From: Aldehydirespirator sp965204415
GTDB lineage: Bacteria; Actinomycetota; Acidimicrobiia; Acidimicrobiales; Aldehydirespiratoraceae
DNA: 64,000 nt
Direction: 5' to 3'
NCBI GenBank assembly: GCA_965204415.1
Contig: CBDBEL010000004.1
Location: 1,116,001-1,180,000 of the forward strand
The translations under genes and the position numbers were made by a program. Every line of letters begins with the position of its first letter. Positions within the stretch are counted from its first letter, which is position 1. Below are positions 24,284 through 32,562 of the stretch, piece after piece. The notes under the pieces are model-generated. The model searched no databases. It saw only the letters and a program-made list of their open reading frames with translations, and had not been told where the DNA came from.

Positions 24284-25189
24284 TCAGGCCGACCGGCGGA
24301 CCTGCCCGGCCGGAGGCTCGGACGCCTCGCTCGCGGCGGGAGCGTCACCGGCGGCGGGCTCGCTGCTGCCGCCGCGGCCGGCGGTCGGGTGGCGCTTGCG
24401 GGCCTCCTTGGCCGCGGCCACCGAGGCCTCCAGCGCAGCCATCAGATCCACGACGGTGTCCGATGAGGGCGCGGGCGCGGCCACCGTCGCCGTGGTGTCG
24501 CCGGACGCCTTGCGCTCGATGAGCTCCAGCAGGGCCTGGCGGTAGGAGTCGGTGTAGCGGCCGGGCTCGAAGTCGGCCTCGAGAGCGGCGATGAGCTGGC
24601 GGGCCATGGCCGTCTCCCGCTCGTCCACGTCGATGTCGCCCAGAGTGTCGAACCCGACGAGCTCGTCGGGGGCCACCAGCTCGTCGGCGTACACCATCGT
24701 CGACAGCATCAGCCGGCCGCCGACCGGGCGGATGGCGGCCAGGTGCTGCTTGGAGCGCATCACGAAGTGGCAGATGCCCACCTTGTTGGCCTCATCCATG
24801 GCCTCGGCCAGCAGCTTGTAGGGCTTGGCGGTGGTCTCGTCGGGCACCAGGTGGTAGGCGCTGTCGTAGAAGACGGGATCGATGTCGGCGAGGTCGATGA
24901 ACGCGTCGATGTCGATGGTGCGGGCCGCCACCGGGGCCAGCTGCTCGAACTCGGCGTCGGTGACGGTCACATAGTCGCCCGACGGAAGTTCGTAGCCCTT
25001 CACGATCCGCTCGGGCGACAGTTCCGAGTCGTCGGCCGACGACACCTTCTTGTAGCGCACCCTGGCCCCGGTCTCGGCGTCGAGCTGGTTGAAGCGCACC
25101 GTCTTGCGGCTCACCGCGCTGAACAGCTGCACGGGGATCGTCACCAATCCGAAGCTGATCGATCCCTTCCAGATCACTCTCGGCACCAC
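24284..25189 (-). CDS. ku: Ku protein, non-homologous end joining
   Basis: 301 residues. The Ku core spans about 1-255, beginning RVIWKGSISFGLVTIPVQLF and containing RYKKV, IVKGYELPSGDYV, AYHLVPDE and MRSKQHLAAIRP. The remaining C-terminal tail is Lys/Arg/Ala/Pro-rich (AAKEARKRHPTAGRGG and onward), as in other actinobacterial Ku proteins, where it contributes to DNA or LigD binding. Ku is a homodimeric ring that binds broken ends and recruits LigD. It reads directly into the polymerase gene. The start is one of two consecutive GTG codons. Confidence 0.93.
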   Translation of the reverse strand: MVPRVIWKGSISFGLVTIPVQLFSAVSRKTVRFNQLDAETGARVRYKKVSSADDSELSPERIVKGYELPSGDYVTVTDAEFEQLAPVAARTIDIDAFIDLADIDPVFYDSAYHLVPDETTAKPYKLLAEAMDEANKVGICHFVMRSKQHLAAIRPVGGRLMLSTMVYADELVAPDELVGFDTLGDIDVDERETAMARQLIAALEADFEPGRYTDSYRQALLELIERKASGDTTATVAAPAPSSDTVVDLMAALEASVAAAKEARKRHPTAGRGGSSEPAAGDAPAASEASEPPAGQVRRSA

Positions 25190-25263
25190 TGGCCTCCTCG
25201 CAATAGCGCGAGCCCGGTCAAGCCAAGTCTCGGCACGCAGGCCTCCGCACCGCCTGTCGGAGT

Positions 25264-25326
25264 CTACGGGACAAGGAGGATGCGGGCCACCAGGTCCTGG
25301 CCGAACGCGGCGACGATGGGCCAGGC
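25264..25326 (-). pseudogene. Detached duplicate of the 3' end of the membrane-protein gene
   Basis: On the minus strand this encodes AAFGQDLVARILLVP followed by TAG, matching the true C-terminus TAFGQDLVARILLSP of the gene at 26763. DNA identity covers about 62 bp up to the stop codon and falls away outside it. The two copies flank the DUF4143 gene and its repeat array in the same orientation, about 1.5 kb apart. The neighbouring intergenic bases on either side hold nothing else I can identify. Confidence 0.75.
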
Positions 25327-25337
25327 ACGCCCGGACG

Positions 25338-26651
25338 TCACGGGCCGAGCGCGGTGACCGGCACGACGGCCGTGCCGTCGGGGTAGTCGAACGCGGGGCC
25401 GCCCGCGGTGATGACCATCAGCTTAGCCGGCTCGCCCACCCGCACCGCGTCGATCCGCTCCCGCAGCCGGCGCAGGGATCCCGCCGCCTGCTCGACCTGC
25501 TCCGTTCCGCCGAGCTTGATCTCCGCGGCGGCCCATCGGCTGTAGTCGAGGCTGGTGAGAATCACGTCGACTTCCAGGCCCGAGCTGTCGCGGTAGTGGG
25601 ACAGCTCCCAGCCGCCGGCCCGCGCGTACACCGCCACATCTCGCAGTACGAGCGACTCGAACAGCAGGCCGAAGTAGCTCAACTCGCCCATGAGCCGGGC
25701 ACGGTTCGACCGCAGCGCGGCCACCGCGAGAGAGGGATCGGCAAAGTAGCGCTTGGGCGAGCGGCGCAGCGCGGCGCGCGACCTCAGGTGAGGCCTCCAT
25801 GCGGGGAGTTCCTCCACTACGAACAGGCGTGACAGGGCGGCCAGATAGCTCTTGACGGTCTGCGGGTGAAGGGCCTCCTCGCCGCCGATGTCGGCTCCGA
25901 GCGTCTTGAGGGTCGCCTGCGTGCAGACGTTGCGACCCAGCGAGGCCAGCAGGCGGCGCACCCCGGCTGGATCGCGGGCGATGCCGTCCACGCGGGAGAT
26001 GTCAGTGCGGCTCACCTCGTCGAGGTAGGCCCGAAGCTGTAGCTGAGCGACTTCGGGGTCATCGCCGAGCATCCCCGGCCAGCCGCCGCGGCACGCGAGG
26101 TCCGCCACGTCGGACAATCGCAGGGGACTGGCGGTTGCGGTCGCTCGCCCACCGTCGAGCAGCCCGCCCAGAGAGACGCTCCCGCTCGACTCGCCGCTCT
26201 CGAAGAGGGTCATGGGCCGCATCCGAACACGGACGACCCGGCCCGTGCCGGTGTGGCGGGTGGCATCGTCGGGCGGATCGGCCGAGCCGGTCAGGATGAA
26301 TTGGCCCTTGCGGCCCCGGTCATCACAGGCGCGTCGCATCGCGTCCCACACCCTCGGCGCGAGCTGCCACTCGTCCAACAGACGGGGCACGGGTCCGGCC
26401 AACAACTCCATCGGCGCGATCTGGGCGGCCAACCTGTTCTCGTACGCCGCGTCGAAGGGCACCTCGCTTCGGGCGTGGCGCCGACCGGTCCACGTCTTGC
26501 CGCAAGCGCGCGGCCCCTCGATCACCACGGCGGGCGAGGCGTGCAGTGCCCTCTTCACCTCGGCGTCGGCGAGTCGGGGCAGGTACCCGGACGGTGTGAG
26601 CAGATCCGACACAGTCTTGGCCGCTCCTTCTGCTAGCGCCGGAACCATCAT
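25338..26651 (-). CDS. DUF4143 AAA ATPase with PD-(D/E)XK-like C-terminus
   Basis: 437 residues. The N-terminal ATPase has Walker A GPRACGKT near residue 46, Walker B as RLLDEWQ and sensor-like FILTGSADP. The C-terminal DUF4143 part has YLDEVSRTDISRV, YLAALSRLFVVEELPAW, and a nuclease-like GLEVDVIL followed by AAAEIKLG (the E-V-D...E-I-K arrangement). The biological role of this large family is not established; it is common in mobile gene pools. The ATG lies about 10 bp from a 23-bp-period repeat array, and the whole unit lies between two copies of the neighbouring gene's tail. It looks intact. Confidence 0.85.
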   Translation of the reverse strand: MMVPALAEGAAKTVSDLLTPSGYLPRLADAEVKRALHASPAVVIEGPRACGKTWTGRRHARSEVPFDAAYENRLAAQIAPMELLAGPVPRLLDEWQLAPRVWDAMRRACDDRGRKGQFILTGSADPPDDATRHTGTGRVVRVRMRPMTLFESGESSGSVSLGGLLDGGRATATASPLRLSDVADLACRGGWPGMLGDDPEVAQLQLRAYLDEVSRTDISRVDGIARDPAGVRRLLASLGRNVCTQATLKTLGADIGGEEALHPQTVKSYLAALSRLFVVEELPAWRPHLRSRAALRRSPKRYFADPSLAVAALRSNRARLMGELSYFGLLFESLVLRDVAVYARAGGWELSHYRDSSGLEVDVILTSLDYSRWAAAEIKLGGTEQVEQAAGSLRRLRERIDAVRVGEPAKLMVITAGGPAFDYPDGTAVVPVTALGP

Positions 26652-26660
26652 AGGCTCGAT

Positions 26661-26738
26661 ATCGCGTCAATCGCGCTTCTGGGACTATTGTGATCGCGAT
26701 TCTGAGGGATATCTGATCGCGATTTTGTGGAGATAGCC
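26661..26738 (-). repeat. 23-bp-period direct repeat array upstream of the DUF4143 gene
   Basis: ATCGCG starts at 26670, 26693 and 26716, exactly 23 bp apart, with an extra ATCGCG at 26661. In the direction of the gene the units read AATCGCGATCAGATATCC..., AATCGCGATCACAATAGTCC... and a degenerate AAGCGCGATTGACGCG.... The stretch is A/T-rich compared with its surroundings and lies in the promoter position. A related array with the same period precedes the DUF4143 remnant at 35690. Confidence 0.75.
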
Positions 26739-26762
26739 GTCGCTCCGGCTGCTGGCTGCCTT

Positions 26763-27617
26763 CTACGGCGACAGCAGGATCCGGGCCACCAGGTCCTGGC
26801 CGAAGGCGGTGACTATGGCCAGGTACACCAGGCCGGTGGCCGCCATCACCGCGGAGTACTGGCGCTCGCGCAGCGCGGCCCTGGCCACGGCCACCAGCAC
26901 CAGCGTCATGGCGGTGGAGGCCACCCAGAACCAGCCCAGCAGGCCGTTGTAGCCGTCGTCGATGGTGCCGTTGAGCACCGACACCATCCCGGTGGGCCAC
27001 AGCATCACCACGGTCTCGGGCACCCACAGCAGCCCCGCGGCCCGGATCATCTCCAGCAGCGGGCCCCGGGCCAGGCCGGGCTGCACCAGGTACCAGTGGC
27101 CCAGCAGCATGGCGCTGAGCACCGCCCCGCAGAACAGGGCCCCGACGAGGGTGCGGGCCACCGCCAGCCCGGCCGGGCCCTCGGCCGCGAGCGCGCCGAG
27201 GAAGGTCGCCAGCAGCCCCACCGCGGCGGCGGCCAGGTCGAGCACGGGAGGGAACTCGGGCGCGGCAGCGTCGAAGGGAGGCTCGGCCCGGTCGATGCCG
27301 GTCATCCCGGCCACCCGGGCCGAGCGGCGCTCGGCCTCGGCCCGCTGGCCGCGGGTCCCCGCGGAGCGGCGGATCACCGACACCGCGGCCGCGGCCAGGC
27401 CGGCCGCGATGAACGCCAGCGTGGCCCCGTCCCGGGTCCAGGTCGGCTCCGACGCGAGCGCGGCCGCCAGGGAGCCCGCGGCCAGCGCTAGGAAGATCCC
27501 GCGCATCAGCCAGCCGTAGCCGAGGCCGACCTCGCGGCGGCGGGTGGTGACCCACAGGAAGGACCACCCGCCCGCGGCCCAGCCCACCAGCAGGGTGGCC
27601 GCCTCGAGCTCGATCAT
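26763..27617 (-). CDS. Membrane protein of unknown function
   Basis: 284 residues with about eight membrane segments, starting MIELEAATLLVGWAAGGWSF. A soluble loop (about 82-120, rich in Arg and Glu) separates the first three segments from the rest, which include GHWYLVQPGLARGPLLEMIRAAGLLW and GLLGWFWVASTAMTL. I do not recognise the family; a histidine in GHWY might be a cofactor or metal ligand. The gene lies 16 bp after the M24 peptidase gene and is probably cotranscribed with it. Its last 62 bp are duplicated at 25264 on the far side of the DUF4143 cassette. Confidence 0.7.
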   Translation of the reverse strand: MIELEAATLLVGWAAGGWSFLWVTTRRREVGLGYGWLMRGIFLALAAGSLAAALASEPTWTRDGATLAFIAAGLAAAAVSVIRRSAGTRGQRAEAERRSARVAGMTGIDRAEPPFDAAAPEFPPVLDLAAAAVGLLATFLGALAAEGPAGLAVARTLVGALFCGAVLSAMLLGHWYLVQPGLARGPLLEMIRAAGLLWVPETVVMLWPTGMVSVLNGTIDDGYNGLLGWFWVASTAMTLVLVAVARAALRERQYSAVMAATGLVYLAIVTAFGQDLVARILLSP

Positions 27618-27633
27618 CGCGGCGCGCCCGCGC

Positions 27634-28737
27634 TCAGGCCAGGACGGCCAAGCGGTGGTCGGCGCGGTTGAGCGGGTCGGGGCCGTCCGCCGAGGCGGCC
27701 ACTATGTCCTCCAGGCGGGCCCCCCAGCGGCCGCCGACATAGATCCCGGGCTCCACCGAGAAGGCGTTGCCCGCAGCCAGCGGCTCGCGGTTGCCCTCCA
27801 CGATGTAGGGGTCCTCGTGGGCCTCGGTGCCGATGCCGTGGCCGGTGCGGTGCACGAAGTACTCGCCGTAGCCGGCGGCGGCGATGATCGACCGGGCGGC
27901 CCGGTCCACGTCCTGCGCGGGGGTGCCCACCGCGGCCGCGGCCACGCCGGCGGCCTGGGCCTCGAACAGCACGTCGTACAGCTCGCTGAACTCGGCGGGA
28001 GGCTCGCCGGTGTACACGCAGCGGGTGATGTCGGAGCAGTACCCGACGCCGTCGTCGCCGACCATGGTGCCCCCGAAGTCGCACAGCACCACCTCGTCCT
28101 CGGAGATGACATGCCCGCCGGGCTCATGGTGGGGGCTGGCCGCGTTGGCGCCGGCGGCCACGATGGCGAAGTTCACCCGGTCGTGGCCCTCGGCCACGAT
28201 CTGGCGGCCCAACTCGGCCGAGACCTCGGCCTCGGTCTGCCCGACTAGGTCGATCTCGCCCCGCTGGAACCGCCCCGCGATCCGGTCCACCGCGGCGCCC
28301 GCGGCCCGCAGCCGCTCGATCTCGTCGGCAGACTTCACCGAGCGGATCGGGCTGGTGACCTCCGAGGCCCGCCTCCACTCCGTTGCCGGCATGGCCCCCA
28401 TCATCTCCACCAGGAACCGGGCCCACATGTGGTCGCCCACCGCGACCACCGCCGCCGGTCCGGCCAGGCCGGCCACGATGGCCACCGGATCCTCGGTCTC
28501 GTCCCAGGGCCGAATCCCGAACACCTCGGGACGCTCCGCCACTCGGGGCGCCTCCATGCGGGGCACCACCAGCGTGGCTGCGCCGTCGCGGGGCACGACC
28601 AGCATGGTGAGCCGCTCCAGCGGCATCGCCTCGTAGCCGCAGAAATACGGCAGGTCGGCCCCGACCGACAGCATCAGCACATCCACGCCCCGCCCAGCCA
28701 TCAGTGCCCGAGCCCGCTCCAACCGATTAGCGAACAT
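27634..28737 (-). CDS. M24-family metallopeptidase (Xaa-Pro dipeptidase-like)
   Basis: 367 residues. An N-terminal creatinase-like domain (about 1-130, RLERARALMAGRGVDVLML) precedes a pita-bread catalytic domain with metal ligands in VVLCDFGGTMVG, GYCSDITR, HRTGHGIGTEAHEDPYI, FSVEPGIYV and RLEDIV. All five canonical ligand positions are visible, so it is probably active, cleaving Xaa-Pro dipeptides or a related bond. The ATG at 28737 gives MFANRLERAR. An 82-bp A/T-rich gap separates it from the divergent small gene at 28820. Confidence 0.9.
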   Translation of the reverse strand: MFANRLERARALMAGRGVDVLMLSVGADLPYFCGYEAMPLERLTMLVVPRDGAATLVVPRMEAPRVAERPEVFGIRPWDETEDPVAIVAGLAGPAAVVAVGDHMWARFLVEMMGAMPATEWRRASEVTSPIRSVKSADEIERLRAAGAAVDRIAGRFQRGEIDLVGQTEAEVSAELGRQIVAEGHDRVNFAIVAAGANAASPHHEPGGHVISEDEVVLCDFGGTMVGDDGVGYCSDITRCVYTGEPPAEFSELYDVLFEAQAAGVAAAAVGTPAQDVDRAARSIIAAAGYGEYFVHRTGHGIGTEAHEDPYIVEGNREPLAAGNAFSVEPGIYVGGRWGARLEDIVAASADGPDPLNRADHRLAVLA

Positions 28738-28819
28738 GGGGCTCAGCCTAGGTTCGCCACCGCGGCTAATAGCTTTCTCCTTGGGTGGGTAATATATCAC
28801 AACTGCATAACATGATGGG

Positions 28820-29044
28820 ATGATCATTGAGCCGAGCGCCCGTAAGCACGGTGTTCGCGACGAAGACATGCGGCATGCTTTTCGGAATCACTGGCGGCGA
28901 ATTGAGACCGACGATGTGGCCAGGACTGTGTTCATCGGCCCCTCAACCACCGGCCAGCCGCTTGAACTCGTCGTAGTGTGCGACGAAGCTGGCACGGCTA
29001 TCATCCACGCGATGGTCGCCCGGAGAAAGTACCTGGAGGCGTAG
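28820..29044 (+). CDS. Small toxin-like protein
   Basis: 74 residues: a compact soluble protein with ARKHGVRDEDMRHAFRNHWRR, then FIGPSTTGQPLELVVV and a C-terminal AIIHAMVARRKYL. The alternation of a short basic helix with a beta sheet and a final I-x-H-A-M-x-A-R-x-K motif resembles small toxins of toxin-antitoxin modules, perhaps the RelE/BrnT-like class, but I cannot assign a named family with confidence. It is followed 3 bp later by a second tiny gene, the usual two-gene layout. Upstream is an A/T-rich stretch with TAATATAT. Confidence 0.6.
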   Translation: MIIEPSARKHGVRDEDMRHAFRNHWRRIETDDVARTVFIGPSTTGQPLELVVVCDEAGTAIIHAMVARRKYLEA

Positions 29045-29047
29045 CCG

Positions 29048-29218
29048 ATGGGCAAGACCCGAGCCCAGCACTTGGAAGAATACGAGCAGTGGGCTGAACG
29101 CGTGCAACCCCACGAACTCGTGGTCCTGGGCCGTTCGCAGGAGCTTGTCGATCTGCTCGACGTGAGCCCTGAGACCGAGGCCGAGCCCGAGCAACTCCAG
29201 CCATCAACCGGGGGCTGA
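29048..29218 (+). CDS. Small antitoxin-like protein
   Basis: 56 residues, starting ATG three bases after the preceding stop. The sequence MGKTRAQHLEEYEQWAER continues into VVLGRSQELVDLLDV and an acidic C-terminal tail (PETEAEPEQLQPS). A charged helical N-terminus with an acidic end suits an antitoxin that wraps a basic toxin, but this is inference from context and composition. Its last 15 bp overlap the 3' end of the convergent lipBA gene. The gene is small but the spacing and composition make it convincing as coding. Confidence 0.55.
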   Translation: MGKTRAQHLEEYEQWAERVQPHELVVLGRSQELVDLLDVSPETEAEPEQLQPSTGG

Positions 29219-31048
29219 GACCGCCTCCACGGATCCAGACCTGCCCGCCTCGGCGGCGTCGGCGGCTTGGCGGGCGTGGTAGCTGGAGCGGGTCAGCGGC
29301 GAGGACTCCACATGGCCGAGGCCCATGGCCTCGCCGATCTCCTTCCACCGTGCGAAGGCCTCTGGCGGCCACCAGCGGTCAACCGGCAGGTGGCGGGCCG
29401 TCGGGCGCAGGTACTGGCCGATGGTGACAATGTCGGTCCCTGCCGCGTGCAGGTCGGCGAGGGTCTGCACCACCTCGTCGTGGGTCTCGCCCATGCCCGC
29501 GATGATCGACGACTTGGTGGTCAGCCCGGCCGCCTTGGCCCGGGCCAGCACTGACAGGCTCCGGGCGTAGCCGGCCGACGGGCGGACGGCTCGCTGGAGA
29601 CGGGCGACCGTCTCGATGTTGTGGTTGAGCACGTCGGGGCGGGCATCGAACACCGTCTGCAACGAGTCGGGATCCCCGCCCAGGTCGCTGATCAAGGTCT
29701 CGACCCGGGCATGGGGCAACCGGTGCCGCAGGGCGGCCACGGTGCCGGCCACCGCGGCCGCGCCGCCGTCGCCGAGGTCGTCGCGGGCCACCATCGTCAC
29801 CACCACATGCTCGAGACCCATGCGGGCCGCGGCCTCGGCCACTCGGTCGGGCTCGGACTGGTCCACCGGCCCCGGGCGGCGGGTGTCCACCAGGCAGAAG
29901 CCGCAGGCCCGGGTGCAGCGCTCTCCCAGGATCATGAACGTGGCGGTGCCGTCGTTCCAGCACTCCGAGATGTTGGGGCAGCCCGCCTCCTCGCACACCG
30001 TCACCAGGTCGAGGTCCCGCAGGGTCGAGCGGACCTGGTGGAAGGTGGGACCGGTGCTCAGCGGGACCCGCATCCATTCCGGCTTGCGCGACCGCAGCGG
30101 GACGGGCTCGTGGAGGTCGCCGTCCAGCCGGGCCGACGACAGCCGTCCCAGCAACCGAGGCGACACTCCCTCGGCCGCGGCCGCGGTTGCAGCATCATCC
30201 GACACGCCCTCGGCGCCGGCTGCGGTTGCATCATCATCCGGCGCGGTATCGGTGCCGGCTGCGCCGTCGGCGGCCTCCAGAGTGAACTGGGCCATGTCGG
30301 CCGGAGCGACTCGATGGGCGACGTCGGCCCGATCGAAGCGCCCGTGGGGGGCCCAGCGCTCGGCAGCCCGCCGGGCCACGTGGTCCACGACCTCCCGCAT
30401 CGAGGCGTCGATGCCCTCCTCCGCCAGCGACGTGACCCCCAGGCCGGTGATCCCGCAGGGCACGATCCGGCCGAACCAGCTGAGGTCGGGGTCCACGTTG
30501 AGGGCGAACCCGTGCATGGACCGGGCCCGAGACAGCCTCACTCCAATGGCCGCGATCTTGCGGGGCCGCACGCCGTCGGGATCCACCCACACGCCGGTGT
30601 GGCGGTCCAGGCGGCCTGCGGCCAGGCCCAGGTCCGACAGCACGTCGACCAGGAGCTGCTCCACACCGGAGACGTAGGCCGCGGTGTCGGCCATTCCGCC
30701 GCCCCGCCTTCCCGGCACGGTCAGGATGGGATAGCCGACGAGCTGGCCCGGGCCGTGGTAGGTCACCTCGCCGCCGCGGTCGGTCTCCACCACCGTGCCG
30801 CCCAGGGCCTCGACGTCGACCAGCAGGTGCTCGCGGCGCCCACGCCGGCCCAGGGTCACCACATGGGGGTGCTCCAGCAGCAGCAAATGATCGTCGTGGG
30901 AGTGGGCGTGAAGGCGGCGCTGGAGGGCTAGGGCGTCGTCGTAGGCGACCCGGCCGAGCCAGCGGATTCGAAGGGTCGGACCGTCCGAGGAGTCCGGCGC
31001 TCCGACCCGCTGAGGCGTGGACGCCTCGGGCAGGGCCGATCGAGCCAC
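29204..31048 (-). CDS. lipB-lipA: LipB-LipA fusion: octanoyltransferase plus lipoyl synthase
   Basis: 614 residues with two complete enzymes in one frame. LipB (about 18-235): GGEVTYHGPGQLVGYPIL, a catalytic lysine in RKIAAIGVR near 162 and catalytic cysteine in VPCGITGLG near 196. LipA (about 290-614): the auxiliary cluster cysteines in CEEAGCPNISECW near 350, the radical-SAM CTRACGFCLV near 375, and the C-terminal RSSYHA. A low-complexity linker with two 13-residue repeats joins them. Together they would make and insert lipoyl groups on E2 proteins such as the product of the gene just upstream. LipB and LipA are usually separate genes. The GTG at 31048 lies 17 bp after the E2 stop. Confidence 0.88.
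   Translation of the reverse strand: MARSALPEASTPQRVGAPDSSDGPTLRIRWLGRVAYDDALALQRRLHAHSHDDHLLLLEHPHVVTLGRRGRREHLLVDVEALGGTVVETDRGGEVTYHGPGQLVGYPILTVPGRRGGGMADTAAYVSGVEQLLVDVLSDLGLAAGRLDRHTGVWVDPDGVRPRKIAAIGVRLSRARSMHGFALNVDPDLSWFGRIVPCGITGLGVTSLAEEGIDASMREVVDHVARRAAERWAPHGRFDRADVAHRVAPADMAQFTLEAADGAAGTDTAPDDDATAAGAEGVSDDAATAAAAEGVSPRLLGRLSSARLDGDLHEPVPLRSRKPEWMRVPLSTGPTFHQVRSTLRDLDLVTVCEEAGCPNISECWNDGTATFMILGERCTRACGFCLVDTRRPGPVDQSEPDRVAEAAARMGLEHVVVTMVARDDLGDGGAAAVAGTVAALRHRLPHARVETLISDLGGDPDSLQTVFDARPDVLNHNIETVARLQRAVRPSAGYARSLSVLARAKAAGLTTKSSIIAGMGETHDEVVQTLADLHAAGTDIVTIGQYLRPTARHLPVDRWWPPEAFARWKEIGEAMGLGHVESSPLTRSSYHARQAADAAEAGRSGSVEAVSAPG
30162..30239 (-). repeat. Tandem 39-bp repeat in the LipB-LipA linker
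   Basis: Two adjacent 39-bp units (30162-30200 and 30201-30239) differ at about five positions and encode DDDATAAGAEGVS and DDAATAAAAEGVS. They fall exactly in the linker between the LipB and LipA domains. Confidence 0.8.
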
Positions 31049-31065
31049 AGGCGCCGTCGAGCCGC

Positions 31066-32541
31066 TCAGCGGATCTCCGACTCCCAGTCGCGGGTCTCGA
31101 TGAGCTCCTTGACCCGATGAAGGAACGCGGCCGCGTATGCGCCGTCGAACGCCCGATGGTCCCAGGCCATGGCCAGCACCCCCACCGAGTGGATGGCGAT
31201 GGACTCGTTGCCGAAGGAATCGGTCACCACCACCGGCTTGCGGGTGACGCCGTCGGTGCTGAGGATGGCGACCTGGGGCTGGTTGATGATCGGGAACTGC
31301 ATCATCGTGCCGTACTGCCCGGCGTTGGTGAGGGTGAACGTGCCCCCGGACAGATCGTCGGGCGACAGCTTGCGGCTGCGGGCCCGGTTGGCGAGATCGA
31401 CGATGTCGCGGGCGATCTGGCGCAGGCGCTTGCCGTCGGCGCCCTGGATCACCGGCGCCAGCAGCCCCTGGAAGTCGATGTCGACCGCGATGGCCAGGTT
31501 GACGTTGGAGTGGACGATGAGCTCGTCGTCGCCGAAGCTGGCGTTGAGGTGCGGGTAGTCGCGTAGCGCGTCCACCACCGCCCGGGCGATGAACGGCAGG
31601 TAGGTCAGGCTGAAGCCCTCCGCAGCCTTCCATGCCTGCTTCGACGCCCGCCTGGCGGCCTCCACGCCCTCGTAGTCGACCTCGATGGCGGTGAGCACGT
31701 GCGGGGACGTCTGCTTCGACATCACCATGTGGTCGGCGGTGCGGCGCCGGATCCGGTTGAGCGGCACGACACTGTCGCCGCTGCGGGCCACCACTGCCGG
31801 CACAGCTGGCGCCTGCCGCGAGGGTGCGGGTCTGGACGGCTCGGGCTCCGGGGGCGGCTCGGCCGGTGGAGCCTCGGCGGGCGGGGGCTCAGCCGGAGCA
31901 GGTTCGGTCGGCGGGGGCTTAGCCGCTGCAGCTCCAGGCGCGGCCGCGACCTCGTCGGCCGGCGCGCTCGCTCGAGCCCGGATGGCCTGCTCCACATCGG
32001 AGCGGGTTATACGGCCCGCTCGGCCGGTGCCGGTGATGGTGGCCGGATCGATCCCGCTCTCCGCGATCAGCCGGCGAACCACAGGCGAGAGCACCAGGCC
32101 CCGGCCCGCCGACTTGGCTGCTGCCGCTGCCGGGGGTGCTGCGGCGGGAGGCGGCTCCACAGGGGGCGGCTCGGATGCTGGAGTCCCCGGCGCAGGTGCG
32201 GACAGTACGGGCGCCGGCTCGGGCGTTGGAGTCTCCGGCGCAGGTGCGGGCGGCTCCGGCGCGGCTTGTTCGGGCGCGGGCGGCGGTTCCGGCGCCGCGG
32301 CGGCGGCCTCGGAGCCGACCCGGGCCAGCACCTGGCCCACCTCCACCACGTCCCCCTCGTTGGCCAGGATCTCAGACAGCACTCCAGCCACCGGCGACGG
32401 CACCTCGGTGTCCACCTTGTCGGTCGACACCTCGAACAGCGCCTCGTCCAGGGCCACCTCGTCGCCAACCTGCTTGAACCACCGAGTGACGGTGCCCTCG
32501 GTGACCGTCTCTCCCAGTTGGGGCATCATGATCTCAGCCAT
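31066..32541 (-). CDS. sucB: 2-oxo acid dehydrogenase E2, dihydrolipoyl acyltransferase
   Basis: 491 residues with a standard E2 layout. A single lipoyl domain (about 2-78) carries the lipoylated lysine in STDKVDTEV. A long Ala/Pro/Glu linker follows, then the E3/E1-binding domain (VLSPVVRRLIAESGID...GRITRSDVEQAI, about 155-195). After a second Ala/Pro linker comes the catalytic domain, with its active-site DHRAFDG near residue 457. It could serve oxoglutarate, pyruvate or branched-chain substrates; the symbol is a best guess. The ATG at 32541 has a strong AAAGGAGGG 7 bp upstream. It lies between lpdA and the lipoylation fusion on one strand. Confidence 0.88.
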   Translation of the reverse strand: MAEIMMPQLGETVTEGTVTRWFKQVGDEVALDEALFEVSTDKVDTEVPSPVAGVLSEILANEGDVVEVGQVLARVGSEAAAAAPEPPPAPEQAAPEPPAPAPETPTPEPAPVLSAPAPGTPASEPPPVEPPPAAAPPAAAAAKSAGRGLVLSPVVRRLIAESGIDPATITGTGRAGRITRSDVEQAIRARASAPADEVAAAPGAAAAKPPPTEPAPAEPPPAEAPPAEPPPEPEPSRPAPSRQAPAVPAVVARSGDSVVPLNRIRRRTADHMVMSKQTSPHVLTAIEVDYEGVEAARRASKQAWKAAEGFSLTYLPFIARAVVDALRDYPHLNASFGDDELIVHSNVNLAIAVDIDFQGLLAPVIQGADGKRLRQIARDIVDLANRARSRKLSPDDLSGGTFTLTNAGQYGTMMQFPIINQPQVAILSTDGVTRKPVVVTDSFGNESIAIHSVGVLAMAWDHRAFDGAYAAAFLHRVKELIETRDWESEIR

Positions 32542-32562
32542 GCCAGGCCCTCCTTTCAACCA

